Assembly (NCBI RefSeq): GCF_963082655.1
Contig: NC_081555.1
Coordinates: forward strand, 151,631,007 to 151,695,006
DNA from: Stomoxys calcitrans
Taxonomy: Eukaryota > Arthropoda > Insecta > Diptera > Muscidae
DNA: 64,000 bases
Reading direction: 5' to 3'
The first letter of the stretch is position 1, and each line of letters begins with the position of its first letter. Positions 10,600 to 19,585 of the stretch are shown here, one piece after another. A model generated the notes under the pieces. That model saw nothing but the letters and a program-made list of their open reading frames with translations, was not told where the DNA came from and ran no database searches. The position numbers were made by a program, and so were the translations under genes.

Positions 10600-11165
10600 C
10601 ATTGCACCGATGGCTTTGGTATAGACACATCTTGAGAATTTTCCAACTGCTAGCAGCTTATAGTGGGGGCGAAGAGGATATCATAGAAGCAATTCCTGAT
10701 AACGGTATAGAAAGTTTTCAAAATGAGATCAACGTAACAGTCACCCGACAGAAGAACGAAAAGCAGCAGGAGCCGATGAAGACCGAATGTAAGACTATGA
10801 TGAAGACCGATAGAAGACTGAATATAAGACTGTGATAAGATATGATATTGGGTTGCCCAAAAAGTAATTGCGGATTTTTCATATAGTCGGCGTTGACAAA
10901 TTTTTTTACAGCTTGTGACTCTGTAATTGCATTTTTTCTTCTGTCAGTTATTAGCTGTTACTTTTAGCTTGCTTTAGAAAAAAAGTGTAAAAAACGTATA
11001 TTTGATTAAAGTTCATTCTAAGCTTTATTAAAAATGCATTAACTTTCTTTTAAAAAATCCGCAATTACTTTTTTGGCAACCCAATAGATTATAATTAACT
11101 GCGCGATTTGGCTAAAAGAAAGCATACTCGATGATTGAAACCGCAGCATATGTGACAACTACTTA
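10600..11165 (+). pseudogene. Second, shorter LINE relic of the 6513-8190 type
   Basis: The peptide GGEEDIIEAIPDNGIES (about 10663) followed by FQNEINVTVTRQKNEKQQ parallels the first LINE's CEEDTAEPIPDDGIE and QNEVQVAVTRLKNNKAAG. After a MITE insertion, GCGCGATTTGGCTAAAAGAA (11101) and GATGATTGAAACCGCAGCAT (11131) parallel that LINE's GAGCAATCTGGCTAGAAGAA and GATTGGAACCTCAGCAT (6842-6890). A small internal tandem duplication (GAAGACCGA ... AAGACT, 10780-10835) lies just before the MITE. The copy is inert. Confidence 0.7.
10848..11084 (-). mobile_element. 237-bp mariner-type MITE, copy B
   Basis: Same length as copy A and in opposite orientation (the interior begins CATATAGTCGGCGTTGACAA, the reverse complement of copy A's right half). 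TTGGGTTGCCCAAAAAGTAA is at the left; the right end has lost one G (TTTTTTGGCAACCCAA). TA flanks at 10846-10847 and 11085-11086. It splits the LINE relic, so it is younger than the LINE. Confidence 0.85.
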
Positions 11166-11179
11166 GGAACTGGAACATA

Positions 11180-11562
11180 TTTTTTTTTTATATCCACCAC
11201 CATTGGATGGGTGTATAATAATCTAGTCATTTCGTTTGTAACACCTCGAAATAGTGATCCACGACCTCATAAAATGTGTATATTCTGGATCGTCTCGACA
11301 TTATGAGTCTAACTTGCCATGTCCGTCCGACTGGCGAAATCATGATAGAGGTCGAACGCATAAAGCTAGCCGCTTAAAATTTTTCACACATACTTATTAA
11401 TGATGTAGGTCGTAGGGTATTGCAAATAGGCCATATCGGTTCAGAGTTGGATATAGCCCCCATGTAAAGAGATCCCCCGAAGTAACTTATTAGAAGCCAC
11501 TAGAAGCCTCAATTTTCATCCGATTCCACAGAAATTAAAAAACCAAGTAAAAAGGCATTAAG
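11180..11562 (+). mobile_element. Mini-me-like element, 5-prime part
   Basis: ATATCCACCACCATTGGATG (11190) is the 5-prime hairpin, followed by a diverged core (CTCATAAAATGTGTATATTC, 11270) and GTCCGTCCGACTGGC (11323). About one and a half units follow. It is interrupted at AGAAATT (about 11560) by the 3-prime end of an oppositely oriented element. Confidence 0.75.
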
Positions 11563-13071
11563 TTCAGCCGGGCCGAACTTTGGATACCCACCACCTCGGG
11601 TATATATGTAAACCACCTTTCGTCAAAATCCGGTGCAAAACTCATACCTTATGTCCCATAGCAGAAGTATGTGGAGGGGCTTAATTTAACTCTTTGTCCC
11701 AAATTTCGGCAACATCGGACAATAAATGCGCTTTTTATGGCCCCAAAACCTAAAACCGAGAGATCGGTCTATATGGCAGCTATATCCAAATCTGGACAGA
11801 TCTGTGAGATAATGCAGAAGTATGTCAAGGGGCTTAACTTAACTTACTGTCCCAAATTTCGGCGACATCGGACAATAAATGCGCCTCTTATGGGCCTAAG
11901 ACCCCAAATCGGAGGATCGGTCTATATGGCAGCTATATCGAAATCTTGACCGATCTGAGCCAAATTGACGGAGGATGTTAAAGGGCCTAACACAACTCAC
12001 TGTCCCAAATTTCAGCAAAATCGGATAATAAATATGGCTTTTATGGGCCTAAGACCCTAAATTGGAGGATCGGTCTATATGGCAGCTATATCCAAATCTG
12101 GACCGATCTGAGTCATATTAACGGAGGATATTGAAGGACCTAAGACAACTCACTGTCCCAAATTTCAGCAAAATCGGATAATAAATGTGGCTTTTATGGG
12201 TTAAGACCCTAAATCGAAGGATCGGTCTATATGGCAGCTATATCGAAATCTTGACCGATCTGAGCCAAATTGACGGAGGATGTTAAAGGGCCTAACACAA
12301 CTCACTGTCCCAAATTTCAGCAAAATCGGATAATAAATATGACTTTTATGGGCCTAAGACCCTAAATTGGAGGATCGGTCTATATGGCAGCTATATCCAA
12401 ATCTGGACCGATCTGAGTCATATTAACGGAGGATATTGAAGGACCTAAGACAACTCACTGTCCCAAATTTCAGCAAAATCGGATAATAAATGTGGCTTTT
12501 ATGGGTTAAGACCCTAAATCGAAGGATCGGTCTATATGGCAGCTATATCGAAATCTTGACCGATCTGAGCCAAATTGACGGAGGATGTTAAAGGGCCTAA
12601 CACAACTCACTGTCCCAAATTTCAGCAAAATCGGATAATAAATATGACTTTTATGGGCCTAAGACCCTAAATTGGAGGATCGGTCTATATGGCAGCTATA
12701 TCCAAATCTGGACCGATCTGAGTCATATTAACGGAGGATATTGAAGGACCTAAGACAACTCACTGTCCCAAATTTCAGCAAAATCGGATAATAAATGTGG
12801 CTTTTATGGGTTAAGACCCTAAATCGGAGGATCGGTCTATATGGCAGCTATATCGAAATCTTGACCGATCTGAGCCAAATTGACGGAGGATGTTAAAGGG
12901 CCTAACACAACTCACTGTCCCAAATTTCAGCAAAATCGGATAATAAATATGGCTTTTATGGGCCTAAGACCCTAAATTGGAGGATCGGTCTATATGGCAG
13001 CTATATCCAAATCTGGACCGATCTGAGTCATATTAACGGAGGATATTGAAGGACCTAAGACAACTCACTCG
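11563..13071 (-). mobile_element. Mini-me-like element, 3-prime end plus long unit array
   Basis: Begins with the reverse-complemented 3-prime terminus: ACCAAGTAAAAAGGCATTAA then TTCAGCCGGGCCGAACTTTG (one arm mutated, so the hairpin is imperfect). Then CCACCTCGGGTATATATGTA, and about nine units to 13071. There the array is cut abruptly inside ACAACTCACT and joined to LINE sequence (CGAGCAATCTC). The core and 5-prime end are missing. Confidence 0.8.
11945..13071 (-). repeat. 305-bp higher-order repeat made of two diverged ~152-bp units
   Basis: The landmark CTTGACCGATCTGAGCCAAA starts at 11945, 12250, 12555 and 12860, exactly 305 bp apart. Each period contains one unit of type a (GACGGAGGATGTTAAAGGGC) and one of type b (TTAACGGAGGATATTGAAGG). 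Types a and b differ clearly, but successive 305-bp copies differ at only a few positions (for example GGCTTTTATGG versus GACTTTTATGG). This is the dimer-based organisation known from centromeric satellites, on a small scale. Confidence 0.9.
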
Positions 13072-13703
13072 AGCAATCTCCCATAATCCTGGTTGGTTGG
13101 TTCTTCATTTATAGTACAGAAATTGGTGTCGTCTACTTGTTCCGCTAGTCCTATGCCTCTCCGATCGTCCCTTAGGCCCGAGTGACAGAGTCCATGGTGA
13201 GGATTAAAGATTGACATGACTACGCGGTTTTTGCCTCGAAAAGTGATCCAATATCAGGAAGATAACCGTGGGGACATTCATGCACCGGTGGGATGTATGC
13301 GTTATACAGTTCAATCTCCCAATCTGGCATTGATGGCCCGTAACTTTAAGAAGTCTTCTTGTAACCTTTGGTCGGGTGGTATTGTATTGCACCGAACGAT
13401 GCGACGCCCACACCATTGCTTCTTACAAAATCCTTTGGGATAATGCTTAAGTCATTGCAGCTTCAAGTTTGAAGTTGTTCTTTAACTTTGTTCCTTGAAT
13501 CGCAATGATCGTGATGTCGTTACTATCCATGAAAGTCGTTTTCTCCTCTTCCTTATTCCGGAGGCCGTTACAGTTGATTTACATAAACTTTATTCTACCT
13601 GTGGTAGGCACGTCGGCGTGGAATTTAGGCAGGGCCCTATGCGGTGGGGTAGTCAGCTATGGTTGTTGGGTTAGATAAGGTTGTGTATATTGCAATGGTT
13701 GTA
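13072..13703 (-). pseudogene. Jockey-like LINE ORF2 start, endonuclease domain
   Basis: Read from 13703 downwards in mixed frames: RALPKFHADVPTTGRIKFM, INCNGLRNKEEE (compare the IMQWNANGLRNK start of jockey-type endonucleases), DITIIAIQGTKLKNNFK (the IQETKL motif of APE-type endonucleases, Glu changed to Gly), then VQYNTTRPK, LYNAYIPPV, and further on QVDDTNFCTINEEPTNQ and RIMG. The Glu-to-Gly change hits a metal-binding residue, so the enzyme would be dead even without the frameshifts. The domain nicks target DNA in intact LINEs. The RT half is missing: the sequence joins the mini-me array at 13071. Confidence 0.75.
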
Positions 13704-14300
13704 AAGGGTGATTTTTTTGAGGTTAGGATTTTCATGCGTGAGTATTTGACAGATCACGTGGGATTTCAGACATGGTGTCAAAGAGAAAGATGCTCAGTAT
13801 GCTTTGACATTTCATCATGAATAGACTTACTAACGAGCAACGCTTGCAAATCATTGAATTTTATTACCAAAATCAGTGTTCGGTTCGAAATGTGTTCATT
13901 CACCGTTCAGCGATGAGGCTCATTTCTGGTTGAATGGCTACGTAAATAAGCAAAATTGCCGCATTTGGAGTGAAGAGCAACCAGAAGCCGTTCAAGAACT
14001 GCCCATGCATCCCGAAAAATGCACTGTTTGGTGTGGTTTGTACGCTGGTGGAATCATTGGACCGTATTTTTTCAAAGATGCTGTTGGACGCAACGTTACG
14101 GTGAATGAACACATTTCGAACCGAACACTGATTTTGGTAATAAAATTCAATGATTTGCAAGCGTTGCTCGTTAGTAAGTCTATTCATGATGAAATGTCAA
14201 AGCATACTGAGCATCTTTCTCTTTGACACCATGTCTGAAATCCCACGTGATCTGTCAAATACTAATGCATGAAAATCCTAACCTCAAAAAAATCACCCTT
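13704..14300 (+). mobile_element. Foldback mariner (DD41D-type derivative), copy 1
   Basis: Inverted repeats of about 203 bp at 13704-13906 and 14098-14300 differ at two positions I can see (CATGCGTGAG versus CATGCATTAG). Both start AAGGGTGATTTTTTTGAGGT. TA flanks at 13702-13703 and 14301-14302. Each arm carries the first 28 or so codons of a transposase (MNRLTNEQRLQIIEFYYQ, DNA-binding helix). The 190-bp centre carries a catalytic-domain piece, FSDEAHFWLNGYVNKQN, with the first catalytic Asp, through GGIIGPYFFKDA. The left-arm frame does not join the centre frame: it stops soon after the junction. It is therefore a non-autonomous hairpin derivative. It is inserted in the minus-strand LINE. 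Confidence 0.9.
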
Positions 14301-14302
14301 TA

Positions 14303-15290
14303 CATGAGATGGAGGAGAAGGATGAGTTGGTGTTGATGCAAGACTTCGATGTTGAGGTGGGGTCCTTGTTGACCCGGACGTAACCTGTGGACATTATGTT
14401 GGTCGAGGGAATCTGTGTTGCCTTGGCTGTGGAGTAGAAGGAGAGGGAGTTGTGATCTGTGATCAGGCCAAAGCAACAAAAACCACCGATGTTGTGATAT
14501 CAGCCATTGCAGTTATAATATTTGACCGAAAGGGAGCAGACAGCAAGCCTGTAGCAAACTTTGCGCGTATGCAGCTGTCTTCCCGATGGAGGTGTGCTTT
14601 AGATGTCTGCAGCCTGGTGGTGCATTTTAGGTTGAATATTTGTTGACTGCGGTCGCTGAAACTGCCTCCGTCGGCACATTGATAGAAGTGAGTGTTGCTA
14701 GGGCAGGGCTGTTTTATACGACCAGCAAGGCACCTTGTACTGTATATCCCAGGTATTCTTGCTGCTGACTCCAAAGACTTTATTGGCATTCCTCATGTGG
14801 CACCACCGGTTTCATCGAATACACATTGGTGGCGTTGAGTGTCTGTGGTTTTGATTGCTATTTCGCACAAGTACGAGCAGGAGCCGTTGTTAGGGCTTGG
14901 GGTGAATGGGCCGATTCTAGTATCTCTGTCTTCGGATGGCGATGTGTGGTGATGATCACGAAGCTGATGGGGATTGATTTAGCAATATGTGCCCACATAA
15001 TTTTCATTCCTGTCTTCAGACCAAGGTAGGCCCGAACAATTGTCATTCTTTCGGTAGTGTATCCTGCCATTGCATGCGGTACGTTTGACAGATGATGAGC
15101 ATACAGTACAGGAGTGTAGAACGTGGAATATACAGAGCAGTTTAGCCGAAGCTAAGAGAGAAGCTGAGATAGCTCCAAAAGAGAAAAATAAGAATGTATA
15201 TTGAATACTTGCGTGTGCGGAACGATCCCGGGCCAGTGTGGGAACTGGGTTATCTCCCTGTGGGATCATGTTACAAAAGTTTTTCATTCG
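14303..15290 (-). pseudogene. Jockey-like LINE ORF1-type region with PHD-like zinc finger
   Basis: Continues the LINE of 13072-13703 upstream of the mariner. On the minus strand at about 15000-15125: SCTVCSSSVKRTACNG, IHYRKNDNCSGLPWSED and ENYVGTYC. This Cys/His spacing (CxxC ... C ... H ... CSGL ... YC) resembles the PHD-like finger some fly LINEs carry at the N-terminus. Then come Pro/Thr/Ser/Gln-rich stretches (TPQPRQHRFPRPT, STRTPPQHRSLAS) near 14310-14420, as expected for the linker before the endonuclease. Frames shift repeatedly. The zinc-finger reading is from the pattern only. Confidence 0.55.
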
Positions 15291-15372
15291 CCGTCAAACC
15301 CATTCGTCTATAGGTACAAACGTAATGACAAAATGAATATACTGCCCATCCTTCGGTGGTGGGCCTCAAAAA
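15291..15372 (-). mobile_element. Mini-me 5-prime end remnant
   Basis: CATTCGTCTATAGGTACAAA, CGTAATGACAAAATGAATAT, ACTGCCCATCCTTCGGTGGT and GGGCCTC correspond in reverse complement to the first 70 bp of a mini-me element. The core and units are absent. Confidence 0.65.
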
Positions 15373-15781
15373 AAAGGTAATTAATTAACTAAAAATCTCG
15401 AAATAAACAAAATAACTGCCAAATATAAAACGTTGTAATAATGCCAACATAAACACCAGAGGTTATTTGTATTGCGGTGTGGTTTTGCGAAAATTAGGTA
15501 TTTATTACAAAACATGTTTTAATGATTGCATTTATTGGCAATTCGTTATGGGCAATACCACATAAACACTAGCATTAAAACCACCAACGGTGTTATTGTG
15601 CTATCTCTTCATCAGTTAAATGGTCATTTCATGTTTTAATGATTGGCGATTTTAGCCACATTTTGGCTTACACTCATCTGCTACAGTGATAAAAAAGAAA
15701 ACGGGAGTGTCTTAAAACAAAAAAAAAAGGAATAATTAAAAAAAATATAGAAAAAGAGTTATGTTAAAATTTATAAAAAAA
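15373..15781. other. AT-rich unassigned sequence before an assembly gap
   Basis: Includes a tandem pair of related phrases (ACATAAACACCAGAGG and CATAAACACTAGCATT; CATGTTTTAATGATTG twice at about 15512 and 15632). No gene. A-rich just before the gap. Confidence 0.4.
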
Positions 15782-15981
15782 NNNNNNNNNNNNNNNNNNN
15801 NNNNNNNNNNNNNNNNNNNNNNNNNNNNNNNNNNNNNNNNNNNNNNNNNNNNNNNNNNNNNNNNNNNNNNNNNNNNNNNNNNNNNNNNNNNNNNNNNNNN
15901 NNNNNNNNNNNNNNNNNNNNNNNNNNNNNNNNNNNNNNNNNNNNNNNNNNNNNNNNNNNNNNNNNNNNNNNNNNNNNNNNN
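15782..15981. other. Assembly gap, 200 N
   Basis: Exactly 200 N, the same length as the second gap, so a default placeholder; real distance unknown. The left flank is A-rich simple sequence; the right flank is inside a mini-me unit. Confidence 0.98.
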
Positions 15982-16308
15982 ATAGCTGCCATATAGACCG
16001 ATATATCGATTTAAGGTCTTGGCCACATAAAAGGCGCATTTATTATCTGATTTTATTGAAATTTTACACTATGACTTATGTTTGGCTTTTCGACATCCGT
16101 ATCGTATATGGTTCAGATCGGTTTATTGAACAATGAGTTTTACTTATTAGTATTTGGTCCGAATCGGAACATATTTCCATATGGCTGGTATGGGGCATAA
16201 GGTATGCATTTTTCACAGGATTTTGACGAAAGGTGGTTTACATATATACCCGAGGTGGTGGGTATGTAAAGTTCGGCCCGGCCGAACTTAATGCTTTTCT
16301 TCTTGTTA
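15982..16308 (+). mobile_element. Mini-me-like element, 3-prime end
   Basis: One unit plus the terminal module: GTGGTTTACATATATACCCG, GGTGGTGGGTATG, hairpin TTCGGCCCGGCCGAA (16272-16286), then CTTAATGCTTTTCTTCTTGT. The end reads TTCTTGTT instead of TTACTTGTT. The rest lies in the gap. Confidence 0.8.
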
Positions 16309-17293
16309 ATAACCGTTTAATTTATCGAAACAAGCTCGACATTGTTGCAATAAATAAAGCGACTTTTTAGACATTATTGGAATCATTTCGGAGTTAACCG
16401 TCCTAGGTCCTAACAATTTTGAAAAGCACTTTAAAAAATATATCAATCCTGACATGGGGCTCGAACAATTCTAATTAACCCAGTCTCCCAATAGTTTTGT
16501 ACGAATTCACCTCTAAGACATTTGTACTGTTTTTCCCATCTCTTGTTGAAGCGAAACCAACTTTTCTGCTTGATATAACCCAAATTACTAAACTTGGCTT
16601 ATACTTATTTCGTTCTTTATTTCCCATATGCATACTTCCTCTGACAATGCATACATCTCTCCATATAATTCAAGGCTATCATTTTGACCATCTAACAAGT
16701 TGGATTTCTTACACAATTCCAGTATCTCTTTATCTTCAACAGAATCTAAATGATGTATTTTTCTTAAACAGAAAAAGATATTAAATTTCTCCATACATTG
16801 GACATGGCTCTCATTCTTTTCTACTGTAGTCGCCATTCATTGCAAGGTCAACCACGGTGTCACTAACAGTCAACAGCTCTGCAGAAATATTATCAACGGA
16901 TATTTTTACTGTTTAGCAATCAGATATTTATCTCAAAATAAGATACAGCGAGAGTGGAGAACCAATGATAAATCATAAATATTTTCATTTTTTTTTTTTT
17001 TTTTGCATGTGAATTTATGGTAGGATATAAGAAATGAGGTCGTATTTAAAGTGACCATGATGCATGGCGCTTGGCAAAAGGTTAGAAGTTAATATAAGAA
17101 CATGTTCAAATGGGAAAGCCTGTTGACACACATTTGAAATGTGAATTATGAGGTGATAATTTGATTACTTTTAAGCGTTTTATGCGAGTGAAATTAGTTT
17201 TAAAGGAGGATGAGATGGTAAATTTTAAGTTGAATACAAAATTTAAGAAAAACAAAGTTATTATTAAAAATTCGATTGCCATATATAATATTA
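16309..17293. other. Apparently unique AT-rich sequence
   Basis: No recognised repeat. T run at about 16988-17004. The open frames at 16497-16784 (plus) and 16588-16836 (minus) overlap one another and have no domain or codon pattern that I recognise. Confidence 0.4.
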
Positions 17294-19056
17294 ACTAGCT
17301 CCGCTGTGCCTCCTTTTACTTTATATGGAACAAACATTTTCCTTGGAATATTTATTTTTGACAATTAAAGAGCTTTAAGTGAAATACCATGCTACGAAAA
17401 TAGTATATCGCTTGACTAACAGTTTAAAAATATAACCGTCTTTATCTGAATCCCATATGATCTTTATTGGTGTACGAATTAATGTTAGAATGTAAGGTGT
17501 ACTCTATTCTTAAAATACTTTATTTCAGCCCGATATTCTCATGATATTTGATTTAGGGATGTTTTCGGGGGTGAGGTGGTCCCGCAGGCACTTGGCCCTA
17601 AAAAAATATCAGCATCGTGACACATGACCCCAAAATAGGTTATTAAATTCGTTTTCTAATCTCAAATATCTTCCACTTGAGCCACATATTGGCATGTTCG
17701 AAAAAGGTTTACCCTTTGGGGATTGTTTGGGGAAGGGGGTGATACCCTAGATACCTGGTCCTACATGTGGATATCAAATTGGTATTCTACTCCCAAATTC
17801 ATTTATTTGAGCCCCATATTGAGATGGTCAGTAAAAAATTGCTGTTTATGGAGTATTTTGGGAATAGACCCCCAGAAAATTGGTCCCGAAAGTGGGTATC
17901 AATTCTTGCTCTACCCCCCAATACCTTTCATTTATGCTCCACATTGACATGGTCGTTAGATATATCCGCTTTAGGGGTGTTTTGGGGATTGGGGTGGTCC
18001 CCAAACACTAAGCCCGGAAAATATATCAGCAACGTGCTCTTTTCTCATATATCTATATATCATTTATTTGGACCCCATATTGCCATTGGCCTCAAAATTG
18101 GATATCATATTCGTTTTCAAATCTCATTTTAAATCCTTATTGCAAATGTCAGCAAATACGTTCGGTTTGGGGTATTGACCCTAAAAACAATAAATATTTA
18201 GTTCCACTCTCTTTAAGACCCAAATTGTCTTGGTGAGCAAATACGTCTTATTTGGGGGTTGTTATGGTGGTGGGACGTCCCCTAGACACCGGCTTGGGGG
18301 TGTTTTGGGGATGGGCGGCCACTCAATGAGTTGGCATTGAAAATATATATCGGATTCGTGTTCTACTCTAAAAACCCTCTTAGTTGAGCCTGTCATTGCA
18401 AAAGTCAGCAAATACTTACTATTTGGGTGGTGTTATGGGGTTGGGGTGGCCCCATAGACACTATTCCCGAATATTGATTTCAGATTCGTGCTTTACTTCC
18501 CAAGACCTTTCATTTGAGCCCCATATTGCTATGGTCGTAAATTTGTCCCCTTTCATTTGAGTCCCATATTGCCCATATTGGTCGGTAAAAATTTACGATT
18601 TAGGGGTGTTTTGGGGCTTGTGGTGGTCCCCCTAGCACTTGGTCCGACAATTGGATATCGGATATATTTCTTATTCTAATACCTTTCATTAGAGTCCCAT
18701 ATTGTCGTGATTGGGCTAAATATATGTTTGGTAGGTTTTAGGGTGGGGCGGCCTCCCTAGATACCCCATCCGAAATTTGGATACCAAATTTATATTTTTA
18801 GGGTACTATATGAGAGCACGCAAAATTTCGCTTAAATCGCACAACCCATCTCCGAGATCTGGTGTTTCTGAAAATTATGGTAAGGGCGAGGGTCCGCCCC
18901 CACTTCAGATATCAAAAAATGTAGTACCCTATTTTTGCCATAATGCACCATCTGTGAAAATTTCAAGAAAAATCGGTTCAGCCGTTTCTGATTCTATAAG
19001 GAACACACAAACATACAAACAAACAAACACAAATTGATTTTTATATATATTAGATA
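17294..19056 (+). repeat. Tandem-unit retroposon-like repeat (~130-bp degenerate units)
   Basis: Left edge: AACTAGCTCCGCTGTGCCTC, a junction phrase common to repeats in flies and moths. Right edge: TTTCTGATTCTATAAGGAAC, ACACAAACATACAAACAAAC, then TTTTTATATATATTAGA. Between them, about ten loosely related units marked by TTTCATTTGAGCCCCATATT, by GGGGTGTTTTGGGGATTGGG and by GGTGGTCCCC (landmarks near 17675, 17810, 17935, 18068, 18218, 18388, 18517, 18695). The stops are scattered and there is no coding region. The family also occurs at 52505-53790 in reverse. I recognise the end sequences but cannot name the element. Confidence 0.65.
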
Positions 19057-19082
19057 CCAAAATCCTGTGAAACCAGCAAAAA

Positions 19083-19585
19083 TGAAAGCTTTTGGAAACC
19101 GAACAAAGATGTTCGAGAGACCGGCTTACATGGGTGGTATATAAGGTTACAGATTAATTTTGACTGCATTTGGCACAGATGTTGGAAGAACAGAATAACA
19201 GAAGAACGTAACAGAATTCCGCATGCAAAATTTCAAGCAAATCGGATAAAAATTGTGGGTTCCAGGGGCGCAAGAAGTCAAATCGGTTAAATGGGAGCTA
19301 TATCAGGTTATAGACCTATTTGGACCGTACTTGACACATTTGTTGTCGCAAAATCATTACAAAACCTTATGTGTCATTGCAAACTGTGCAAAATTTCTAG
19401 CGGCTAGCTTTATGCGTTGGACCGCTATCGTGATTTCGACAGACGGACGGACATGACTAAATCGACTCAGAACGTCGAGACGATCAAGAATATATGTACT
19501 TTATGGGGACTTGGCGAAAATTTCGAGGTTTTACAAACGAAATGACTAGATTAGTATACCCACAACCATAGGATGGGTCCCTCTC
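19083..19585 (-). mobile_element. Mini-me-like element, diverged, minus-oriented
   Basis: Begins near GGAAACCGAACAAAGATGTT (the same phrase opens other copies near 27315 and 39549), has two diverged units, then GACAGACGGACGGACATGAC (19440), the core AAGAATATATGTACTTTATG (19486) and the reverse 5-prime end ATACCCACAACCATAGGATG (19556). Confidence 0.75.

Noticed and set aside
11945..13071. CRISPR-like array (regularly spaced near-identical repeats)
   Set aside because: No short repeat/unique spacer alternation: the whole 305-bp period is repeated. The context is a fly-like transposon, not a prokaryote.
13876..14226. Functional mariner transposase gene
   Set aside because: Only a part of the catalytic domain is present, the N-terminal arm is out of frame with it, the second and third catalytic residues are missing, and the end of the frame is the inverted arm.
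15736..16039. Frames crossing the first gap (also 48464-48805)
   Set aside because: They consist of N translated as X.
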